Program-made: the position numbers and the translations under genes
Notes under the pieces: model-generated
The model's database searches: none
Told to the model about the DNA's origin: nothing
Seen by the model: the letters and a program-made list of their open reading frames with translations, nothing else
From: Cylindrospermopsis curvispora GIHE-G1
GTDB taxonomy: Bacteria > Cyanobacteriota > Cyanobacteriia > Cyanobacteriales > Nostocaceae
Assembly: GCF_014489415.1 (NCBI RefSeq)
Contig: NZ_CP060822.1
Coordinates: 124,001-188,000, forward strand
Reading direction: 5' to 3'
DNA length: 64,000 nucleotides
Shown: positions 59,902 to 64,000 of the stretch, piece by piece
How positions within the stretch are numbered: the stretch's first letter is position 1
Layout of the letters: each line of letters opens with the position of its first letter

Positions 59902-60186
59902 CTACTGCTGGGTATTATCTAAGGAGTTTCTCAACCGCATCAGTTGTCTTCTCATTTGAGGAGAGGCCTTAAATTCAGAGATCTCCTGAGCTTTAACAGA
60001 TGCTTGTAGCATTTCCAAAAATTCGTCCGATCCCTCTGTAAGTGCGTCTAAGAAGACTTGCAGAAGCTGTTCACGATCTCCCAACAAACTTTTTTCTTCT
60101 ATTAAGCGAAACTTAAGGTGAATTTCACATTCATAAACACCGACTTCGAGATTATTGACCTGGCGTGGTAATGCTTTGGAGTTCAT
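59902..60186 (-). CDS. Small conserved protein, possible heterocyst-differentiation regulator
   Basis: 94 residues, soluble, largely helical; LPRQVNNLEVGVYECEIHLK, FRLIEEKSLLGDREQLLQVF and KASPQMRRQLMRLRN stand out. It resembles the Npun_R1517 / Asr1734 family of filamentous cyanobacteria, whose Anabaena member blocks heterocyst formation when over-expressed. That match is from memory of the family, not a search. It lies alone between the ABC-F gene and a 630-base spacer. Confidence 0.6.
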   Translation of the reverse strand: MNSKALPRQVNNLEVGVYECEIHLKFRLIEEKSLLGDREQLLQVFLDALTEGSDEFLEMLQASVKAQEISEFKASPQMRRQLMRLRNSLDNTQQ

Positions 60187-60817
60187 AGTTGTGAGGATTC
60201 CTTTACTGGGTTAGAAACGGTGTTCATACAGGTGAGGAGCCAAAATATCCAGAAAAAAATCTTTATATTTTCTCAATATTTTCTCAAACACAGCGAAGAC
60301 ATAATTTAAGTTTACTCATCTGCTAAACTTCTTTCTCATTGCGCCCTCCATAGTGATGAAAAATTGCTTTTAACTGTTCCAATTTTATCCCTCCTTGTGT
60401 AGTTGTTGTATGTTGAAGTAGTAAAGCATGATCGGATTTTTAAGTTCTACATAATAAAGGTTCTGTAAGAACTCATCCCACCTTTTTAAAAGTTTGTACA
60501 ACAACTTTATCCAAACGTCAATACTGGGAAAATATATCACTTTATCAACTGGTAATTATATTTAAACTTATTTTTTAAAGTCTATACAGGTAATACAATT
60601 TGATGTTAAGAACAGTTTTATTAAATAAAAACAGTGCTATTTGGTACATGCACAAAAATTTGTGACAAAAGTGACATAAAACCTAGCAGTATTTGATATG
60701 TATAAGCGAAGCCCTACCGATTTGTTAATCAATCTATTTGGCAAATCCAAACAATTAAGATCGGGCACAGCAGTTAAAATAATTGCAGTGTGATTAACCA
60801 AAATCCTAGACCTAATT
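60187..60817. other. AT-rich spacer upstream of ndhM
   Basis: 631 bases, very AT-rich, no convincing ORF. It separates the divergent 94-residue gene and ndhM and must contain both promoters. No GTA-N8-TAC (NtcA-type) site was seen. TGTGACAAAAGTGACA at 60661-60676 contains two direct TGAC-type half sites whose meaning is unknown. Confidence 0.35.
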
Positions 60818-61174
60818 ATGGATAACCCAATACTGCTCAAGTCCACAACCCGTCATATCCGCATTTTTGCGGCGGAAATAAACAAAGACGAATTAGTCCC
60901 TAGCAACCAGGTTCTTACTTTAGACGTTGATCCAGATAACGAATTTAACTGGAGCGAAGACGCACTACAGAAAGTATATCGTAAATTTGATGAAATTGTA
61001 GAATCTTCAGAAGGTGTAGACCTAACAGACTATAATTTGCGTCGGATTGGTTCAGATTTGGAGCATTTTGTGCGATCGCTGTTACAAAGAGGTGAGATTA
61101 GCTACAATCTTGCTGCTCGCGTCACTAACTACAGCATGGGACTACCCCAAGTTGCAGCGAATGGCAATCCATGA
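60818..61174 (+). CDS. ndhM: NAD(P)H-quinone oxidoreductase (NDH-1) subunit M
   Basis: 118 residues; LLKSTTRHIRIFAAEI, LTLDVDPDNEFNWSEDALQK and LTDYNLRRIGSDLEHFVRSL identify NdhM, another subunit specific to photosynthetic NDH-1. With ndhN it forms part of the hydrophilic arm. The start is ATG 60818 after the long spacer. HIP1 octamer near its end. Confidence 0.95.
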   Translation: MDNPILLKSTTRHIRIFAAEINKDELVPSNQVLTLDVDPDNEFNWSEDALQKVYRKFDEIVESSEGVDLTDYNLRRIGSDLEHFVRSLLQRGEISYNLAARVTNYSMGLPQVAANGNP

Positions 61175-61341
61175 GATAAAAATTTGCTTCCAGTCATGGT
61201 TGATGAGTTAAGGTAAATGAAAGTTTCTAACCCATCAACAAAATTAGGGCTCTGGTAAAACCAGGCTCTAAAAAGTTGGGCTAAAAGCTGAAAAAATTCT
61301 ACCCAGATATTAACAAATCTGCCGAAATGTCCACATACTAA

Positions 61342-61479
61342 AATTTTGAAGGAATTCATATTCCGATTCGTTCGGATCAAACGGTAAGCTCTACCGAGAT
61401 AGCTTGTGGAGTAGACAAACCTCTCAAGAATCATCTTGAGACTACGATGAAACAGGAAGTAGGTAGTCCAGATCTGTAA
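61342..61479 (+). pseudogene. Fragment resembling the C-terminus of a TnpB (IS200/IS605-type) protein
   Basis: An in-frame stretch from just after a TAA at 61339 to TAA 61479 ends SSTEIACGVDKPLKNHLE, then TTMKQEVGSPDL. The pattern (a TEI-ACG segment followed by KQE shortly before the stop) is common at the ends of cyanobacterial TnpB proteins. No zinc finger or RuvC motif is found upstream in frame. Several hairpins lie around it (TCCGA/TCGGA near 61365, TCTCAAG/CTTGAGA 61422-61441, CCAGATC/GGTCTGG near 61470), as at IS200/IS605 right ends, which also encode the guide RNA. Identification rests on a short end sequence. Confidence 0.4.
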
Positions 61480-61571
61480 AGGTCTGGGTAGCTTTGGGTA
61501 GATCCTATAGAGCGGGACATCTCCTAAACATAGTCTTGAATAATTGCTAGTCGCTGCTTGGTGCGAGAAAT

Positions 61572-63491
61572 ATGGAAAATGAAGTAGCAATGCTTTTCTG
61601 CCCAAACGAATATTGTCAAGCCCCCAACCCTCTAAACCACAGGTTTTGCCAGAGATGCTCCACACCCTTGCCTAAGCGTTATCTGTGGACGGTCGGGGTC
61701 CATGATCTGGGTACTCCTGGAAAAATTGTCGGAGACCGTTATGTAATCATTGAGGGGTCGATAATTTTAGATCTCAAACCTGGATTACCACCCCAAGCAC
61801 CTGATTTAGCTTATTTAGATCAAATAAAGCCCTATCTAAAACTCATTCCCCACCGCCTGCACATACCACAGATTTATGGGGTTCTTTGTGTAACTGAACA
61901 AGAACCTAGAAAAAATACACTACTTTTAGAAGCCATACCCCTAATCTATGATAACAAAAACCAGCAAGTAGATTTGTGGAGTGATCTAATTACAGCTTGG
62001 GATAAAGCTTCTTCCATACGACAAATTAATTGGTTGTGGCAAATAGCGAGACTGTGGCAACCCCTACACGAGCAAGGGGTTGCTAGTAGTTTGTTAGACT
62101 GGGACTTAATTAGAGTACAAGGGGGTTTAGTTAAACTCCTGGAATTACGCAGTGACAGATCACCCATAAACCTGTCACATTTAGGAAAAGCTTGGCAACA
62201 ACTTTTACCAAATGCTCAACCATTCTTAGTGGACTTGCTCGAGCAAGTTTGTGAATCTTTGATTAAAGAAGAAATTATTTCTTCTGAACATTTAACTATA
62301 ACTTTAGACCAAGCGCTATCACAAATAGATAAGTTGCAAAAAAACACTTCAAGCATTGCCATAAAGATTGTGACTCAAACGGATTCAGGTCCGAGTCGTC
62401 AAAGAAATGAGGACTCCTGCTATCCGCCCCCGGGGATTGTAGTTAGTCTATCTTCCCCAAAGGATGGTTTAGCTATTGTTTGTGATGGTATTGGCGGACA
62501 TGAGGGAGGAAATGTAGCATCCGATTTAGCAGTGAAGACCATTGTACCACAAGTAGAAGAAATATTAACAATTCAGGAAAGTGCAGACAACTATAGAGAC
62601 TCATCAACAGTTGTCCAAATGTTGGAACAAGGAGTAGCACTAGCAAACGATAAGATCAGTCAGCAGAACGATATTGATCACCGTCAAGGTCGTCAGAGAA
62701 TGGGAACCACCCTAGTCATGGCCGTACCCATTGCTCACCAGATGTACATTACCCATGTGGGAGACAGTCGTGCTTATTGGATTACCCATCATGGTTGTTA
62801 TCAAGTGACCCTGGATGATGATGTGGCTTCCCGTGAAGTGCGTTTAGGTTATGCCACTTACCGTGAAGCTATACAACATCGTGGTTCGGGTTCCTTAATT
62901 CAGGCCCTGGGTATGGGTAATAGCGCTTTACTTTCCCCCACTTGTGAGCGGTTTATTCTGGATGAGGATGGTATTTTCCTGCTCAGTTCCGATGGACTGA
63001 CGGATTTTGATCGGGTAGAGGACTACTGGGAAACCGAAATCCTACCTGTTTTGCGTGGGGAGTCTAATTTAGAAACTACGGCGTCTCGACTGGTAGAAAT
63101 TGCTAATACCAAGAATGGGCATGATAATGTCACTATTGCTCTCTTACATTATCAAGTTCAATATCAAGAGCCCAATACAGTGCTAGAGGCAAAAATCCCA
63201 CCCATTGGTTTCGGTAAAACAGTTAATATAACGGGTAGTAATTCCCAAGCAAGGGATGTAAATTATTTCCCTCAATCAACTCGGGTGATTCCTGAAACTC
63301 CATTTAGTAAGGATCATAACCGCAAAATCCCCATACAGCTATTAATTCTGTTGGCTGTACTTTTGGGGGCTGGATTTTTAGGATCCTGGCTCAAGCGAGA
63401 AAAAAAATCCCCGGTTCCCACACCATCGGTCATCCCCACGATTACCAATCTTCCCATTGGTCAATCATCTGGAAGAGAGATATCAAGGTAG
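61572..63491 (+). CDS. PP2C-type protein phosphatase with zinc ribbon and kinase-like region
   Basis: 639 residues. Residues 10-35 hold a zinc ribbon (FCPNEYC, FCQRCSTPL). About 50-250 resembles a degraded protein kinase C-lobe (WLWQIARLWQPLHEQGV, GGLVKLLELRSDRS), without HRD or DFG, so it is likely inactive. The PP2C domain is about 265-530: DSGPSRQRNEDS, VCDGIGGHEGGNVAS, THVGDSRAYW, LLSSDGLTDF and GHDNVTIALL supply the metal-binding aspartates. One membrane helix is near 590-610 (IQLLILLAVLLGAGFLGSWL). Partner of Ser/Thr kinases such as that at 15674. Start ATG 61572, or M7 at 61590. Confidence 0.9.
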   Translation: MENEVAMLFCPNEYCQAPNPLNHRFCQRCSTPLPKRYLWTVGVHDLGTPGKIVGDRYVIIEGSIILDLKPGLPPQAPDLAYLDQIKPYLKLIPHRLHIPQIYGVLCVTEQEPRKNTLLLEAIPLIYDNKNQQVDLWSDLITAWDKASSIRQINWLWQIARLWQPLHEQGVASSLLDWDLIRVQGGLVKLLELRSDRSPINLSHLGKAWQQLLPNAQPFLVDLLEQVCESLIKEEIISSEHLTITLDQALSQIDKLQKNTSSIAIKIVTQTDSGPSRQRNEDSCYPPPGIVVSLSSPKDGLAIVCDGIGGHEGGNVASDLAVKTIVPQVEEILTIQESADNYRDSSTVVQMLEQGVALANDKISQQNDIDHRQGRQRMGTTLVMAVPIAHQMYITHVGDSRAYWITHHGCYQVTLDDDVASREVRLGYATYREAIQHRGSGSLIQALGMGNSALLSPTCERFILDEDGIFLLSSDGLTDFDRVEDYWETEILPVLRGESNLETTASRLVEIANTKNGHDNVTIALLHYQVQYQEPNTVLEAKIPPIGFGKTVNITGSNSQARDVNYFPQSTRVIPETPFSKDHNRKIPIQLLILLAVLLGAGFLGSWLKREKKSPVPTPSVIPTITNLPIGQSSGREISR

Positions 63492-63563
63492 GCGTTCTGT
63501 CTAGAGGTAAAAGGTATAATTTGATTTTATCATAACTAACTGGAATTTATCTGGCGTTTACAA

Positions 63564-64000
63564 ATGCACCAACATACTTTAGCTGCTGAAATTTGCCAAA
63601 CAGGTGTGGGACTTCATAGTGGTGTAAATAGTACCGTGCGAATACTACCAGCTCCAAGCGGGAGCAAACGCTACTTTGTGAGGGTGGATTTACCTGATTT
63701 GCCAATTATTCCCGCTGAAATCGCCGCAGTTAATCAAACTCTTCTCTCTACTGAATTAGGCACAGGAAATGCTTACGTACGTACAGTAGAGCATTTGCTA
63801 GCGTCCCTGGCTGTTATGGGTGTAGATAATGCCCGGATTGAAATTGACGGATCCGAAGTACCACTTTTAGATGGTTCTGCCCAAGTATGGACTAATAGTA
63901 TTGCTGCTGTGGGATTAACTTCACAGCCTGTTAGTGATCAATATTTACCCATAGTAATTAACGAACCTATCTACGTTTATGACAAGGACGCATTTGTTTG
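63564..64000 (+). CDS. lpxC: UDP-3-O-acyl-N-acetylglucosamine deacetylase (5' part)
   Basis: The first 145 residues are visible; the gene continues past the window. [20 protein letters not shown], the zinc-binding [20 protein letters not shown] and [12 protein letters not shown] are typical of LpxC, the committed step of lipid A synthesis. The start ATG 63564 is 72 bases after the PP2C gene. In cyanobacteria lpxC usually leads an lpxC-fabZ-lpxA group. Confidence 0.96.
   Translation, partial: MHQHTLAAEICQTGVGLHSGVNSTVRILPAPSGSKRYFVRVDLPDLPIIPAEIAAVNQTLLSTELGTGNAYVRTVEHLLASLAVMGVDNARIEIDGSEVPLLDGSAQVWTNSIAAVGLTSQPVSDQYLPIVINEPIYVYDKDAFV

Noticed and set aside
60187-60817. NtcA-activated promoter upstream of ndhM
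   Set aside because: No GTA-N8-TAC with a properly spaced -10 box was found.
61260-61570. rnpB, 6S, SRP or tmRNA gene in the hairpin-rich gap
   Set aside because: None of the conserved core sequences of these RNAs is present.
61129-61665. 178-codon minus-strand frame across the ndhM-PP2C gap
   Set aside because: It overlaps both flanking genes, has no family motifs and no ribosome-binding site; the plus-strand TnpB-like end explains the region better.

Overview
The window is chromosomal DNA of a filamentous, probably heterocyst-lineage (Nostocales) cyanobacterium. Evidence seen directly: a psbA gene for photosystem II D1, two NDH-1 subunits found only in oxygenic phototrophs (NdhN, NdhM), a CBS-CP12 fusion, a PedR-type regulator, an NblB-like protein, a RuBisCO small-subunit-like (SSUL) domain, many HIP1 octamers (GCGATCGC, e.g. 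5845, 6525, 11560), AT-rich spacers, and tandem heptamer repeats (STRR type) between genes. Genus cannot be fixed from the sequence alone. There is no prophage, CRISPR array or intact insertion sequence.

Layout. 1-1604: 5' portion of a CPA-type cation/H+ antiporter with a TrkA-N domain, then tRNA-Glu(UUC). 2-9 kb: nucleotide-sugar epimerase, an unusual thymidylate-synthase-like fusion, aroA, an aminotransferase and a PfkB sugar kinase. 9-19.8 kb: pedR-like regulator, glycosyltransferase, DUF4912 protein, an RNA-biology cluster (ffh, rpsP, khpA, phoH), a membrane Ser/Thr kinase, an M20 amidohydrolase and a hydrogenase-maturation-type protease. 20-23.3 kb: a gene-poor stretch, then CBS-CP12 and psbA. 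23-36 kb: housekeeping genes (yifB/comM, nth, rseP-like, isoaspartyl peptidase, pyrD, nblB, deoC, recO, MFS, glycosyltransferase), ending with an orphan SSUL domain directly behind secG. 36-39 kb: gpmI and prfA.

39-55.2 kb is one continuous minus-strand ribosomal super-cluster that merges S10, spc, alpha and L13-type operons: rplC-rplD-rplW-rplB-rpsS-rplV-rpsC-rplP-rpmC-rpsQ-rplN-rplX-rplE-rpsH-rplF-rplR-rpsE-rplO-secY-adk-infA-rpmJ-rpsM-rpsK-rpoA-rplQ-truA-rplM-rpsI-rpmE, then prfA behind a hairpin. rpsJ, rpsN and rpmD are absent from their usual slots. Several spacers carry heptamer repeats. 55.2-64 kb: ndhN, DUF3172 protein, AMIN-domain protein, ABC-F ATPase, a possible heterocyst-differentiation regulator, ndhM, a fragment resembling the end of a TnpB gene, a zinc-ribbon/kinase-like/PP2C phosphatase, and the 5' part of lpxC.

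No wholly new multi-gene system is evident. The best second looks are the SSUL domain without a proper start codon behind secG, the MtrA-like/thymidylate synthase/DUF4346 fusion, CBS-CP12 beside psbA, competing hairpins between khpA and phoH, the direct repeats upstream of a HTH membrane protein, and a probable TnpB remnant upstream of the PP2C gene. All family assignments were made by reading motifs; no database search was run.
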